Notes: a model not told the origin generated them from the sequence alone. A stretch of 64,000 bases of DNA from CBDCCV01 sp965215025 (GCA_965215025.1 CBDCCV010000002.1:62001-126000); one strand, 5' to 3'; shown: positions 33,834 through 43,169, counted from the first letter of the stretch. Numbers and translations: made by a program.

Positions 33834-34895
33834 TTGATCCCCCCGCTCCGCTGGAACGACGCCGCCGGGCGCGTTGACCTCCTCGACCAGACGCGCCTCC
33901 CCGCCGAGGAGGTCTGGCTAGAGATCGACACGCCGGAAGCGATGGCCGAGGCCATCCGCCGGCTGAGCGTGCGCGGGGCGCCGGCCATCGGCATCGCGGC
34001 GGCGTACGGGATGGTCTTAGCCGTAGATGAAAACGCTGGCGATCCGCACGCGGCGGCGCGTAAAGCCGCCGATCTCCTCGAAGCGACGCGGCCCACGGCG
34101 GTGAACCTCTTCTGGGCGCTCCGGCGGATGCGCCGCGCCATCGGCGAAGCGGACGGCGCCTCGGCAGCGGATCTGCGCCAAAGGCTCCTCAGCGAAGCGC
34201 GCGCCATCGAGGAGGAAGACCGCGCCGCCGGCCGCGCGCTCGGGCGCCACGGCCTCTCGCTCTTTTCGGATGGGCAGACGATTCTCACGCACTGCCACAC
34301 CGGCGGCGTGGCGACCTCGGGCTACGGCACGGCGCTCGCCCCGCTCCTCATCGCCGAAGAAGAAGGACTCGCGCTGCGTGCCTTCGTGGACGAGACGCGC
34401 CCGCTGCTTCAGGGCAGCCGCATCACGGCGTGGGAGCTTCAAAAGGCCGGCGTCGAGGCCACGCTCATCACCGACTCCGCCGCCGGCCACGCCATGCACA
34501 CCGGCCGCGTGGACGCCGTCATCGTCGGCGCCGACCGCATCGCTATGAACGGCGACGTGGCGAACAAAATCGGCACCTACGCGCTGGCGGTGCTGGCCGA
34601 GGCGCACGGGATTCCGTTTTACGTCAGCGCCCCGGTTTCTACGATTGACCCGGAGATGCCCACGGGCGAAGGCATCGCCATCGAGGAGCGCGCGCGCGAG
34701 GAGCTTACGCACGGCTTCGGGAGGCAGACGGCGCCCGAGGCCGTGGCCGTCTTCAACCCGGCCTTCGACGTGACGCCCGCGCGCTACGTCACGGCCCTCG
34801 TCACCGAGCGCGGCGTCGTCCGCCCGCCGTACGATGAGGCCCTGCGCGCGCTTATTCGCCAGGAGGGCGAACGGCCGCCAGCGCTCGAGCGTTGA
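33834..34895 (+). CDS. mtnA: S-methyl-5-thioribose-1-phosphate isomerase
   Basis: MtnA of the methionine salvage pathway converts methylthioribose-1-P to methylthioribulose-1-P. 353 residues from TTG. Signatures: IRRLSVRGAPAIGIAAAYG, the catalytic cysteine in ILTHCHTGGVATSGYGTAL (near 154), ETRPLLQGSR, and VIVGADRIAMNGDVANKIGTY. Related to eIF2B-alpha. Its stop overlaps the next upstream start region by 4 bp, but no other salvage genes are nearby. Confidence 0.96.
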   Translation: MIPPLRWNDAAGRVDLLDQTRLPAEEVWLEIDTPEAMAEAIRRLSVRGAPAIGIAAAYGMVLAVDENAGDPHAAARKAADLLEATRPTAVNLFWALRRMRRAIGEADGASAADLRQRLLSEARAIEEEDRAAGRALGRHGLSLFSDGQTILTHCHTGGVATSGYGTALAPLLIAEEEGLALRAFVDETRPLLQGSRITAWELQKAGVEATLITDSAAGHAMHTGRVDAVIVGADRIAMNGDVANKIGTYALAVLAEAHGIPFYVSAPVSTIDPEMPTGEGIAIEERAREELTHGFGRQTAPEAVAVFNPAFDVTPARYVTALVTERGVVRPPYDEALRALIRQEGERPPALER

Positions 34896-34939
34896 GGTTT
34901 TGCTGGACTATCTCCCGTCCGCCATTTTCCTTATTTGCC

Positions 34940-35335
34940 ATGCGTGCACTTCTGCTGCTCCTCGCCGCCGCTGCACTCGTCTCAGGCTGCGACGCCTTGT
35001 TTCCGACACTCTGCCCTCAAGACGAACGGCCGGGCATCGTCGTCCGCATTTTCGACGCTGCCACGGGCGAGCCTGCTGCGGACGACGCCGTGGGCATCGC
35101 TCAGGACGGCGCGTACACGGACACGCTCACCGCCGGGGAGTTCGACGCGGAGGGCCGAACGAGGACGATTCGGGGAGCCGATGAGCGTCCCGGTCGGTAT
35201 GACGTAGTCGTACGGAAGGCGGGATACGAAACGTGGCGGCGGGGCGGCGTGCTCGTCCGCGAGGGCGAGTGCCATGTGCGCATGGCAGAACTGGAGGCGC
35301 GCCTGGAACAAGACGCCCCCGCAGACAACTCGTAG
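34940..35335 (+). CDS. Carboxypeptidase regulatory-like lipoprotein
   Basis: A 131-residue lipoprotein with signal LLLLLAAAALVSGCDALF. The domain GIVVRIFDAATGEPAADDAVGI ... GRYDVVVRKAGYETW is the CarboxypepD_reg/transthyretin-like beta-sandwich common in Bacteroidota surface proteins. ATG at 34940 chosen; the longer frame lacks a signal start. Function unknown. Confidence 0.8.
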   Translation: MRALLLLLAAAALVSGCDALFPTLCPQDERPGIVVRIFDAATGEPAADDAVGIAQDGAYTDTLTAGEFDAEGRTRTIRGADERPGRYDVVVRKAGYETWRRGGVLVREGECHVRMAELEARLEQDAPADNS

Positions 35336-35365
35336 CCTCCTCATCAGCCGAACGAGGATCGCGTC

Positions 35366-36157
35366 ATGAACTGGAAAAAAGACGACTGGTGGGGCCTGGG
35401 CGCGAGCCTGGGCGTGCACGCGGCGCTCCTCGTGCTCTTCGCGCTCTTAGCAACGGGGCGCCCAGCCGAGCAGCAGCTTGGCTTTGTCGAGGTCGAAATC
35501 GGCCCGTACGCCCAGGGGCAGCCCGTCGAGGCGGCCGAGGTGGACCAGCCCGGCGAGGCCGAGGAGCAGCCCGCCGAGACGCCCGAGGACGCCGAGGAGC
35601 CGCAGCCCGAAGCCGAGCCGCCCGCGCAGCCCGAACCCGAAGAAGCCGCCGACCCGGTAGATCTCCCTGAGCAGGAGGAACCCGTCGAGGCCGAAGAGGA
35701 GGTCGTCACCCCCGAGAAAACGACCGACGAGCCGACGATCCCCGCCGAGCCGACCGAGGAGAAGGAAGAGGCCGAGGAGCCGCAGCCGGAGTCCGAGCCG
35801 GCCGCCGCCTCGGGCGGGGGCGCCGAAGAAGGCCGCACCGGCGCCGAAGAAGGCGACGAGGGCGAGGGCGCCGAAGAAGAAGAGGCCGCGCCCTTCAACA
35901 TCGAAGGCCTCAACCGCGACAAGGTGGCCGGCCCGCTGCCGCAGTACGCCGAGAAGGTGAACGCCGTGATCCGCGTGCGCATCACCGTGGACCCGCAGGG
36001 ACGCGTCGTCGAGCGGCTGCCGCTCGTCAAAGGCAACCCGGCGCTGGAGCGCTCGGTGATGGACGCGCTCACGCGCTGGCGCTTCAACCCGCTCCCGCCC
36101 GGCGCCCCGCAGGAGCGGCAGAGCGGCATCGTTACCTTCCGCTTCCGCCTGGAATAA
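35366..36157 (+). CDS. tonB: Energy transducer TonB
   Basis: 263 residues. One N-terminal membrane anchor (ASLGVHAALLVLFALLATG, ~13-31), a long Glu/Pro-rich periplasm-spanning rod (~50-185: repeated EEPQPE, PAEPTEE), and a C-terminal TonB domain (VIRVRITVDPQGRVVERLP, ALTRWRFNPLPPG, VTFRFRLE). It passes proton-motive energy to outer-membrane receptors such as the one at 53204-55687. ExbB/ExbD are not adjacent. The rod is unusually acidic rather than Lys-Pro. Confidence 0.92.
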   Translation: MNWKKDDWWGLGASLGVHAALLVLFALLATGRPAEQQLGFVEVEIGPYAQGQPVEAAEVDQPGEAEEQPAETPEDAEEPQPEAEPPAQPEPEEAADPVDLPEQEEPVEAEEEVVTPEKTTDEPTIPAEPTEEKEEAEEPQPESEPAAASGGGAEEGRTGAEEGDEGEGAEEEEAAPFNIEGLNRDKVAGPLPQYAEKVNAVIRVRITVDPQGRVVERLPLVKGNPALERSVMDALTRWRFNPLPPGAPQERQSGIVTFRFRLE

Positions 36158-36195
36158 CGGGGCGCTCGCCTCTGATGGGTCCGTCTGGTCTCACC

Positions 36196-36224
36196 GTAGA
36201 GACGCCTCGGCGAGGCGTCTCTAC
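36196..36224. repeat. Family B palindrome
   Basis: Arms gtagagacgcctcg and cgaggcgtctctac around one base, between tonB and the next lipoprotein gene. Confidence 0.8.
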
Positions 36225-36259
36225 TTCTCCGATCTGATCTGTACGTCAAACCTGCTGTC

Positions 36260-36694
36260 ATGCCGAAGTCTTTCCTCGCCGCCGTCCTCCCGCTGGCCGC
36301 GCTCCTGGCGCTCGCCGGTTGCGCCTCGCAGGGGGCGCAGATCCCCGATGACGACGAGCGCGTGCAGGCGCGCACCTACGCGGCGCCTTACGAGGAGGTC
36401 TACGCCGCTGCGCTCGAAGCGGCGGCGGCCATGAACTGGCGCGTCACCACCGAGGACCGCGAGGGCGGCCTCCTCACCGCGCAGACGCCCGAGGCCACCC
36501 CCGGCGGCGTCCCCGGCGACCCCGAGCGCACCCCGGACAACCCCGCCGACAGGCAGGAGGACAGCATCGACGTGGTCTTCCTCCGAGGCGAAGACGGCGT
36601 GCGCGTCGAGGTCGTGAGCGCCCTGCGCTTCGCGTCCAACGTCGAGGACGCGCGCGCCTTTCTCGACAGCCTCGGCGCGTTCCTCAACTCGTAG
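36260..36694 (+). CDS. Small lipoprotein
   Basis: A 144-residue lipoprotein: AAVLPLAALLALAGCASQG. The remainder (VQARTYAAPYEEVYAAALEAAAAMNWRVTTEDREGGLLTA ... RVEVVSALRFASNVEDARAFLDSL) has the fold-pattern of periplasmic lipoproteins that compare a folded alpha-beta domain (DUF4136/BamC-like). I cannot name a family with confidence. Confidence 0.75.
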   Translation: MPKSFLAAVLPLAALLALAGCASQGAQIPDDDERVQARTYAAPYEEVYAAALEAAAAMNWRVTTEDREGGLLTAQTPEATPGGVPGDPERTPDNPADRQEDSIDVVFLRGEDGVRVEVVSALRFASNVEDARAFLDSLGAFLNS

Positions 36695-36702
36695 CTTTGC
36701 TT

Positions 36703-36762
36703 GCGCGACGGCGGACGGCCGACGACCGCGTTGCGCCTGTCCGTCGTCCGTCGTCATATCGC
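36703..36762. repeat. 'gacggcggacgg' arms (family D)
   Basis: gacggcggacggccgacgac and gtccgtcgtccgtcgtcat form an imperfect inverted repeat between the lipoprotein and E1 genes. Confidence 0.5.
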
Positions 36763-36773
36763 CGAAACGTTCC

Positions 36774-38768
36774 ATGCCAGAAGCCGCCCCCGCCGTCACG
36801 CAAGCCGACCTCGACCTCCAGGCGCTGGGCCGGGCGCTGCTTCTGCCGCGCGTCATCGAAGAGAAGATGCTGCGCCTGATCCGGCAGGGGCGTATCTCGA
36901 AGTGGTTCTCCGGCTTCGGGCAGGAGGCCATCGCCGTGGGGTGCGCCTGGGCGCTCGGCGAGGCGGACTATCTCTTACCAATGCACCGCAACCTCGGCGT
37001 CTGGACGACGCGCGGCGTGCCGTTAAAACCGCTCTTCTGCCAATTGATGGGCAAGGAGGGCGGCTTCACGAAAGGGCGCGACCGCACCTTCCACTTCGGC
37101 CTGCCCGAAAGGCGCATCGTGGGCATGATCTCGCACATGGCCGCCATGCTGCCCGTGGCCTGCGGCCTCGGCTTGGCCGCTCAGCAAAAAGAAGAAGCGT
37201 TCGTGGCGTGCGCGTTCTGCGGCGACGGCGGCTCGCGCGAGGGCGACTTCCACGAGGCGCTGAGCCTGGCCGCGGCGTGGGGGCTGCCCGTGCTCTTCGT
37301 CGTCGAGAACAACGGCTACGGCCTCTCCACGCCCACGACGGAGGCCGTCCCGGTGGAGAACATCGCCGACGCCGCCCAGGGCTACGGGATGCCGGGCGAG
37401 GTCGTGGACGGGAACGACGTCTTTGCCGTCATCGCCGCCGTGGGCCGCGCCGCCGAGCGCGCCCGGAGCGGCCAAGGGCCGACGCTCTTAGAGATGAAAA
37501 CCTTCCGGATGCGCGGCCACGAAGAGGCCTCCGGCACGAAGTACGTCCCCAATGCGCTCTTTGACGAGTGGGGCGAAAAAGACCCCGTGGACCGCTTTTT
37601 CGCCCACGCCCTCGACAGCGACGCCTTTTCCGAAGACGACCTCGACGCCCTCCGCTCCGAACTCGAAGAGGAAATAAACGCCGTGGCCGAGTGGGCGCTC
37701 GATCAGCCGCCCGTCACCAGCACGCTCGAAGAAGAGCGTGCCGACCTCTTCGCTCCCGCGCCTTCTGACCGGAAAGCGCCCGAAGGCCCTCAATCCGAAA
37801 AACGCTTTATCGACGCGATCTCCGACGGCCTCTGCCAAGCGATGGAGGCCGACGAGAAAGTTCTGCTCATGGGCCAGGACATCGCCGGGTACGGCGGCGT
37901 GTTCAAGGTGACGGAAGGGTTCGTGGACGAGTTCGGCGCGGGGCGCGTGCGCAACACGCCCATCATCGAGAGCGGGGCGCTTGGCGCGGCGCTCGGCCTC
38001 GCCGTCGAGGGCTTCAAGCCGGTGGTGGAGATGCAGTACGCCGACTTCATCACGTGCGGGTTCAACCAGACGGTAAACAACCTCGCCACGACGCACTACC
38101 GCTGGGGGCAGGGGGTGAACGTGACGATCCGCGCGCCGTTTGGCGGCGGCATTGGCGCCGGGCCGTTCCACTCGCAGTCGATGGAGGCGTGGTTCGCCCA
38201 CGCGCCGGGGCTGAAGGTGGTCGTCCCCGCCACGCCGCAGTGCGCAAAAGGGCTTCTGATGGCTTCTATCCGCGAGCCGAACCCGGTGCTCTTTTTCGAG
38301 CACAAGAAGCTGTACCGCTCGCTCAAGGGGCCGGTGACGGACGCGCCCTTCGAGATCGCCCTCGGCACGGCGCGCGTAGCGCGTGAGGGCGCCGATGCTA
38401 CGCTCGTCACCTACGGCGTGGGCGTCCATTGGGCGCTCGAAGAGGCCGCGTTTCAGGAAGACGAAAACGGCGTCGAGCTTGAGATCATCGACCTCTGCAC
38501 GCTCGTGCCGTGGGACCGCGCCGCCGTGTTAGATTCGCTGAAAAAAACGAACCGGCTCCTCGTCTTGCATGAGGCCGCGCGCACGGCCGGCTTCGGCGCC
38601 GAGGTGGCCGCCGAGATCACCGAAGAAGGCTTTCTTTTCCTCGACGCGCCGCCCGTGCGCGTGGCGGCCGAGGACCTGCCCGTGCCCTTCTCGAAGCAGT
38701 TGGAAGAGGAGATCTTCTCGGCGCGCGCGCAGCTGCGCGGGGCGGTGGAGCGGCTCTTGGCGTTCTGA
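36774..38768 (+). CDS. 2-oxo-acid dehydrogenase E1, fused alpha and beta subunits
   Basis: A 664-residue thiamin-diphosphate enzyme with E1 alpha (~1-330) fused to E1 beta (~345-664), the usual Bacteroidota form for branched-chain 2-oxoacid (or pyruvate) dehydrogenase. Alpha: FSGFGQEAIAVGCAWAL, FCGDGGSREGDFHEAL and VVENNGYGLST (ThDP/Mg motif). Beta: DEKVLLMGQDIAGYGGVFKVT, NTPIIESGALGAALGLA, FEHKKLYRS. E2 and E3 are not nearby. Substrate probably branched-chain keto acids by family. Confidence 0.95.
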   Translation: MPEAAPAVTQADLDLQALGRALLLPRVIEEKMLRLIRQGRISKWFSGFGQEAIAVGCAWALGEADYLLPMHRNLGVWTTRGVPLKPLFCQLMGKEGGFTKGRDRTFHFGLPERRIVGMISHMAAMLPVACGLGLAAQQKEEAFVACAFCGDGGSREGDFHEALSLAAAWGLPVLFVVENNGYGLSTPTTEAVPVENIADAAQGYGMPGEVVDGNDVFAVIAAVGRAAERARSGQGPTLLEMKTFRMRGHEEASGTKYVPNALFDEWGEKDPVDRFFAHALDSDAFSEDDLDALRSELEEEINAVAEWALDQPPVTSTLEEERADLFAPAPSDRKAPEGPQSEKRFIDAISDGLCQAMEADEKVLLMGQDIAGYGGVFKVTEGFVDEFGAGRVRNTPIIESGALGAALGLAVEGFKPVVEMQYADFITCGFNQTVNNLATTHYRWGQGVNVTIRAPFGGGIGAGPFHSQSMEAWFAHAPGLKVVVPATPQCAKGLLMASIREPNPVLFFEHKKLYRSLKGPVTDAPFEIALGTARVAREGADATLVTYGVGVHWALEEAAFQEDENGVELEIIDLCTLVPWDRAAVLDSLKKTNRLLVLHEAARTAGFGAEVAAEITEEGFLFLDAPPVRVAAEDLPVPFSKQLEEEIFSARAQLRGAVERLLAF

Positions 38769-38836
38769 GGCAGTGCGGGATAGGCGCGGCGAAGGCGCCT
38801 GAGCGGTTGTCACCCTTCGGTAGATTGAAAAAGCGT

Positions 38837-39292
38837 ATGACCAGCGAGACCGATCAGCAACTGATAGAAAAAGAAAGCTCCGCCGAAAGCGCGGAGATCG
38901 TTCCCCCCCGAAAAATCAAAGTCGCCCCCGTACCGGGCAAAGGGCGCGGCGTGATGGCGCAGGCACCCATCGCCGAGGGCGAGACCGTCGAGGTCTGCCC
39001 GCTCGTCGTGCTCGGCGAGGCCGACGCGGAGCACATCGCCTCGGGCGGCGGCGTGCTCGCGTTCTACGCGCTGGAGCTGACGGCCATCGGTCGGCAAGTG
39101 CTCATGCTCGGGTACGGCTCGCTCTACAACCACAGCCGCGACCCGAACGCCGAGGTCGAGTACGCGCCGGGCGCGGCGTTCCTGCGCATCCGCGCGTTAC
39201 GCGACATCCCGGCGGGGGAGGAGGTCGTCTTCGACTACGAGTTCGAGGGCGAGGAGGAGTTTTTGCCCTCGGGCGAGGCCACGCTGCACTGA
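38837..39292 (+). CDS. SET domain-containing protein
   Basis: A 151-residue compact SET domain: IKVAPVPGKGRGVMAQAPIAEGE, a shortened middle, LYNHSRDPNAEVEY (NHS-x-PN SAM-binding motif) and IPAGEEVVFDYEFEGE (catalytic Tyr). SET proteins are lysine methyltransferases; bacterial mini-SET targets are mostly unknown. ATG at 38837 preferred over an upstream TTG. Confidence 0.9.
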   Translation: MTSETDQQLIEKESSAESAEIVPPRKIKVAPVPGKGRGVMAQAPIAEGETVEVCPLVVLGEADAEHIASGGGVLAFYALELTAIGRQVLMLGYGSLYNHSRDPNAEVEYAPGAAFLRIRALRDIPAGEEVVFDYEFEGEEEFLPSGEATLH

Positions 39293-39380
39293 AAGGCGGG
39301 CCGGATTTTTGCAGCGGCGTGAGTCTGTTATGCCTGCCTGTTCGGGCGGCGCCTTTCCGCTTGTCCTCTCCGTTTAAGAG

Positions 39381-40247
39381 ATGCCTCTCATGCTACGCTC
39401 TATGCTTCTTGCCGCCGGCGTGGGCTTGGCGGTTGTCGTAGCTGCTGCCGGGTGCAGCGGCGCCAACGTGGACGCCGTCAAGGCCGAAGGCGAGGTGGCC
39501 GCGCCGGAGTCGTTTGATCACCGCGCCTTCGACGCGCTCTTGGAGGAGTACGTCAACAACGAAGGCCTCGTGGACTACGCGCGCTTGGCTGAGAACCAGG
39601 ACGAGGCACTCACGCCCTACCTCCGCCAGCTGGCCGAGACCGATCCGAAGAACCTGAGCGAAGACGAGCGCCTGGCCTTCTGGCTCAACGCCTACAACGC
39701 GCTCGCCCTCAAGCTCATCGCCGACGAGTACCCGGTGGAGGGCATCCGCAAGATTAAGCCGTCGGGCCTGCCCTTCATCCCGAAGGTGAACAGCCCGTTC
39801 AAGATCGAGGTGAGCGAGGTGGGCGGGAAGATCCGCACGCTCGACGGGATCGAGCACGGGATCATCCGCGAAGAGTTCGACGAGCCGCGCATCCACTTCG
39901 CCTTGGTGTGCGCGGCGATGAGCTGCCCGCGCCTGCGCCGCGAGGCCTACACCGGCGTGGCCCTGAGCGGCCAGCTTGACGACCAGGCCCGCACGTTCCT
40001 CCGCATCGAGGGCAAGAACAACGTCCCCGCCGGCGCAGGCCGCGCCGAGGTGTCCAAAATTTTCGACTGGTTCGAGGGCGACTTCGGCGGGAGCAAGGCG
40101 GCGGTGCAGCGCTTCATCGCGCCGTACTTCGAGGGCGAGGTCCGCCAGACGCTCGAAAACGCCGGCTACGACGTGAGCTACACGAACTACAACTGGGCGC
40201 TCAACGATCAGGCCGCCGCCAGCGCGCCGAGCGCGGCGGCGGAGTGA
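39381..40247 (+). CDS. DUF547 lipoprotein
   Basis: 288 residues. Lipoprotein signal LAAGVGLAVVVAAAGCSG, then the DUF547 domain: FDHRAFDALLEEYVNNEGLVDYARL, LAFWLNAYNALALKLIADEYPV, IEHGIIREEF, HFALVCAAMSCPRLR. The conserved Cys and His of the family are present, suggesting a papain-like or redox fold, though the activity is not established. A low-complexity Ala tail ends it. Confidence 0.92.
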   Translation: MPLMLRSMLLAAGVGLAVVVAAAGCSGANVDAVKAEGEVAAPESFDHRAFDALLEEYVNNEGLVDYARLAENQDEALTPYLRQLAETDPKNLSEDERLAFWLNAYNALALKLIADEYPVEGIRKIKPSGLPFIPKVNSPFKIEVSEVGGKIRTLDGIEHGIIREEFDEPRIHFALVCAAMSCPRLRREAYTGVALSGQLDDQARTFLRIEGKNNVPAGAGRAEVSKIFDWFEGDFGGSKAAVQRFIAPYFEGEVRQTLENAGYDVSYTNYNWALNDQAAASAPSAAAE

Positions 40248-40334
40248 GCCGGCGGTGGCTGAGGCGAACCGCTTGCGTAAGCAGAGCGTTTTCTCTGCCA
40301 CGTTCAGCGTTTCACTACACTGCCGGAGGCGAAC

Positions 40335-40610
40335 ATGACTTCTCCCGAACCGAAGTACGACAAAGAGGAGTTCGCCCAGCGCGGCGACCACATGTACGAG
40401 TGCACCGTCGAACCACATCTTTCGGCGGAAGATGTGGGCAAGTTCGTCGCCCTTGACATTGACTCCGGCGATTTCGCCATCAGCGCCGATGAGCAGGAAG
40501 CCGCCGACTTGCTTCGCGCTCGCAAGCCGCAGGCACAGGTCTGGTTGCAACGCGCGGGGTCCCGCTACGCGCGCCGCTTCGGGGGCCACAGCAAGCCGGG
40601 GGCGCGGTGA
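40335..40610 (+). CDS. Small partner protein of a retropepsin module
   Basis: 91 residues, no signal peptide: KYDKEEFAQRGDHMYECTVEPHLSAEDVGKFVALDIDSGDFAI, then a helical segment DEQEAADLLRARKP. Proteins of this size and pattern are often encoded directly before clan AA aspartic proteases. Its TGA stop overlaps the next ATG (TGATG), giving tight coupling. Might be antitoxin-like; function unknown. Confidence 0.7.
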   Translation: MTSPEPKYDKEEFAQRGDHMYECTVEPHLSAEDVGKFVALDIDSGDFAISADEQEAADLLRARKPQAQVWLQRAGSRYARRFGGHSKPGAR

Positions 40611-40981
40611 TGGAGGGCCGCATCAACGAGCACTTGGAAGCGGTCATCAGCCTGACGGTCAGCGGTTCGGAGGGCGTAGAGCAGGAGGTCGAGGCCGTCA
40701 TTGACACAGGCTACGACGGATCGCTGACGCTGCCGATGCATCTCATTGCAGCGCTGGGCTTGGCGTGGCAGCGGCGGGGCCGGGCGCTTCTTGCGGATGG
40801 AAGCGAAGCGGTCTTCGACATCTACGAGGCCGAAGTGGAATGGCAGGGCGAGAACGTGCGCATAGCTGTGGATGCTGCTGAAACGGCGCCTTTGGTGGGA
40901 ATGCGTCTTCTCCGCGGCTACGAACTGTGCCTGGTGGTAGTAGAAGGGGGAATCGTCACGATACGAGAACCGACAGCCTAA
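40610..40981 (+). CDS. Clan AA (retropepsin-like) aspartic protease
   Basis: A 123-residue single-lobe aspartic protease. The catalytic triad-like motif is AVIDTGYDGSLTLP (D-T-G), followed by a flap strand RALLADGSEAVFDIYEAEVEW and a second conserved ETAPLVGMRLLRGYEL (LxGxxLL). It would work as a homodimer. Coupled to the 91-residue upstream gene; together they resemble a mobile two-gene module. No transmembrane segment. Confidence 0.85.
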   Translation: MEGRINEHLEAVISLTVSGSEGVEQEVEAVIDTGYDGSLTLPMHLIAALGLAWQRRGRALLADGSEAVFDIYEAEVEWQGENVRIAVDAAETAPLVGMRLLRGYELCLVVVEGGIVTIREPTA

Positions 40982-41008
40982 CAGTCCAGAACCATCGCTC
41001 CTGCTACA

Positions 41009-41494
41009 TCACCGCTCCCCGTCCCAGCGGACAACGTGCGGCGGGCCGCTTTGCGGGTTGAGCAGCAGCACCGTGGTGGCGTCGCGCGCCTCGGGCGGGA
41101 CGGGCAGGCGGATTTCGTCGTAGACGAGCGCCTCGCAGTCGTCGCCGTGGGCGTCGTGGTGGAGCCAGAGGCGGGCCGTGTCGCCGCGCACGGCCTCGTG
41201 CCTCAGCGAAAAGCCGTGGTCCTCACAGCCGCCGGCGTAGCGGACCTGCGCCACGAGCGAGTCGCCGCCCAAGAGGGCGGGCGGGGCGTCCGGCGCAGAG
41301 GGCGTCTCGCCCAGGACGATGGCGTACGCATCGCCGAAGCGGCTGCTGACGGGCGGGGGCGTGTCGCGGTCGGTCGCCGTTTCTTCTGAGGTGCCGGTGC
41401 GGCAGCCGGCGAGCGAGAAGAGCAGCAGCGCGGACGCCACGTAGAAAGCAACGATATGCCGTGGCACGCGCCGGGGGTGAACTTTGGGAAGCAT
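41009..41494 (-). CDS. Lipoprotein of unknown function
   Basis: 161 residues from the ATG at 41494 (MLPKVHPRRVPRHIVAFYVAS): basic n-region, hydrophobic FYVASALLLFSLAGC lipobox. The mature part is short and beta-rich with two extra cysteines (GGCEDHGFS, HGDDCEAL) that could pair. The longer frame to 41653 overlaps the gatB start and is rejected. Family not recognised. Confidence 0.7.
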   Translation of the reverse strand: MLPKVHPRRVPRHIVAFYVASALLLFSLAGCRTGTSEETATDRDTPPPVSSRFGDAYAIVLGETPSAPDAPPALLGGDSLVAQVRYAGGCEDHGFSLRHEAVRGDTARLWLHHDAHGDDCEALVYDEIRLPVPPEARDATTVLLLNPQSGPPHVVRWDGER

Positions 41495-41651
41495 ATTCAG
41501 TAGGTTGATTTTTGGCAGGGCCAGCGGCACCTCGGGGTCTTCAGGGCAGTAGCCTCGTGCCCGGCCCTTCTTCAAAGTAAAATTCGTCTTCAAAGTAAAA
41601 AACGCCCCGCGTCCCATTTCTATCCAGACCGATAGCGCCCTCTCGTCCGTC

Positions 41652-43169
41652 ATGGCCTACGAACAGTACGAGCCGGTCATCGGCCTGGAGGTGCACTGCC
41701 AGCTTCTGACCGAGGCGAAGGCGTTCAGCCCCGAGCCGGCCGCCTACGGCGCCGCGCCCAACACGCACGTGGACCCTGTGAGCCTCGGCCATCCCGGCAC
41801 GCTCCCTGTCCTGAACGAGCGCGTGGTCGAGTCCGCGTTGCGCCTGGGCCTGGCCACGCGCTGCCGCATCGCCGAGCGCGCCGTCTTTGCGCGCAAGCAC
41901 TACTTCTACCCGGACCTGCCCAAAGGCTACCAGATCTCGCAGTACGACACGCCGCTCTGCTACGACGGCTTCGTCGAGGTTCTTCTCGAAAACGAAGGCG
42001 CCTCCTCAGGCGACGGCCACGCGCCGGACCGGCAGATGAAGCGCATCCGCCTGCGCCGCATCCATCTCGAAGAGGACGCCGGCAAGTCCGTCCACGACGC
42101 CGACCCCACGGCCACGCTCCTCGACTACAACCGCTGCGGCGTGCCGCTCGTCGAGGTCGTCACCGAGCCGGACCTGCGCGCGCCGCACGAGGCCTACCTC
42201 TTTCTGCAGACGGTCCGGCAGCTGGTGCGCTACCTCCGCATCTGCGATGGCAACATGGAGGAAGGCTCGCTCCGCTGTGACGCCAACGTCTCCGTCCGCC
42301 CGCGCGGGCGCGACGCCCTCGGCACGAAGACGGAGCTGAAGAACATGAACTCGCTCAAAAGCGTCGAGCGCGCCTTGGAGTACGAGATCGCCCGGCAGAT
42401 GGCGCTTTTGGAGCGCGGCGAGGCCGTCACGCACGAGACGCGCCTCTGGGACGCCGACGCGCACGAGACGCGCCCCATGCGCGCCAAAGAGGAAGCGCAC
42501 GACTACCGCTACTTCCCTGACCCCGACCTCGCGCCCATCACCGTCACCGAGGAGCGGCTGAAAGAAATCCAGGCCGATCTACCGGAAATGCCTGCCGCCC
42601 GCCGCGCGCGCTTCCAAGAAGACCTCGGCCTGCCCCCTTACGACGCCGGCGTCCTCACCGAAGAGCGCGCCGTGGCCGACTACTTCGAGGCCACGCTCGA
42701 CGCGCTGTTCAAGCATACCAAAGGTGGCAACACGCGACGGCAGGCCAAGGCCGCCTCCAACGTCATCATGACCGACGTGCTGCGCGCGGTGAAGGAGCGC
42801 GCGGTGGAGATGGAGCGCTTCCCCATCGAGCCGGAGCGCCTGGCCGCGCTCGTCTACCTGCGCCTGAAAGACGATATCTCGTCGAGCGGTGCGCAGGAGG
42901 TGTTCGAGGCCATGCTCGACAGCGAAAAGGCGCCCGAGGAGATCGCCAAGGAGCGCAACCTCATGCAGGTTTCCGATGCGGGTGCGCTTGAACCCGTCAT
43001 CGAAAACGTCCTTCAAACGCACGACAAAAACGTCCGTAAATACCTCGACGGTAAGAAAGGCCTCATCGGCTTCTTCATCGGTCAGGTCATGGCCGACTTC
43101 GACGGCGCGCCGGACCCGAAGCTCGTGCGCAAACTCCTGCGCGAAAAGCTCGACGCCATGCGTTCGTAG
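41652..43169 (+). CDS. gatB: Asp-tRNA(Asn)/Glu-tRNA(Gln) amidotransferase subunit B
   Basis: GatB, 505 residues, phosphorylates and amidates mischarged tRNA with GatA and GatC. N-terminal VIGLEVHCQLLTEAKAFSPEP, zinc-less SLGHPGTLPVLNERVV, KHYFYPDLPKGYQISQYD, and DANVSVRP are family signatures; the C-terminal YqeY-like tail domain (LAALVYLRLKDDISSSGAQEVFEAML) is complete. gatA and gatC are elsewhere. Confidence 0.98.
   Translation: MAYEQYEPVIGLEVHCQLLTEAKAFSPEPAAYGAAPNTHVDPVSLGHPGTLPVLNERVVESALRLGLATRCRIAERAVFARKHYFYPDLPKGYQISQYDTPLCYDGFVEVLLENEGASSGDGHAPDRQMKRIRLRRIHLEEDAGKSVHDADPTATLLDYNRCGVPLVEVVTEPDLRAPHEAYLFLQTVRQLVRYLRICDGNMEEGSLRCDANVSVRPRGRDALGTKTELKNMNSLKSVERALEYEIARQMALLERGEAVTHETRLWDADAHETRPMRAKEEAHDYRYFPDPDLAPITVTEERLKEIQADLPEMPAARRARFQEDLGLPPYDAGVLTEERAVADYFEATLDALFKHTKGGNTRRQAKAASNVIMTDVLRAVKERAVEMERFPIEPERLAALVYLRLKDDISSSGAQEVFEAMLDSEKAPEEIAKERNLMQVSDAGALEPVIENVLQTHDKNVRKYLDGKKGLIGFFIGQVMADFDGAPDPKLVRKLLREKLDAMRS

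Noticed and set aside
38782..38802. aggcgc/gcgcct hairpin as a terminator after E1
   Set aside because: Short stem without a T-run; common by chance at this GC content.
40335..40610. Definite antitoxin
   Set aside because: Position suggests it, but no known antitoxin domain is seen; left as unknown partner.
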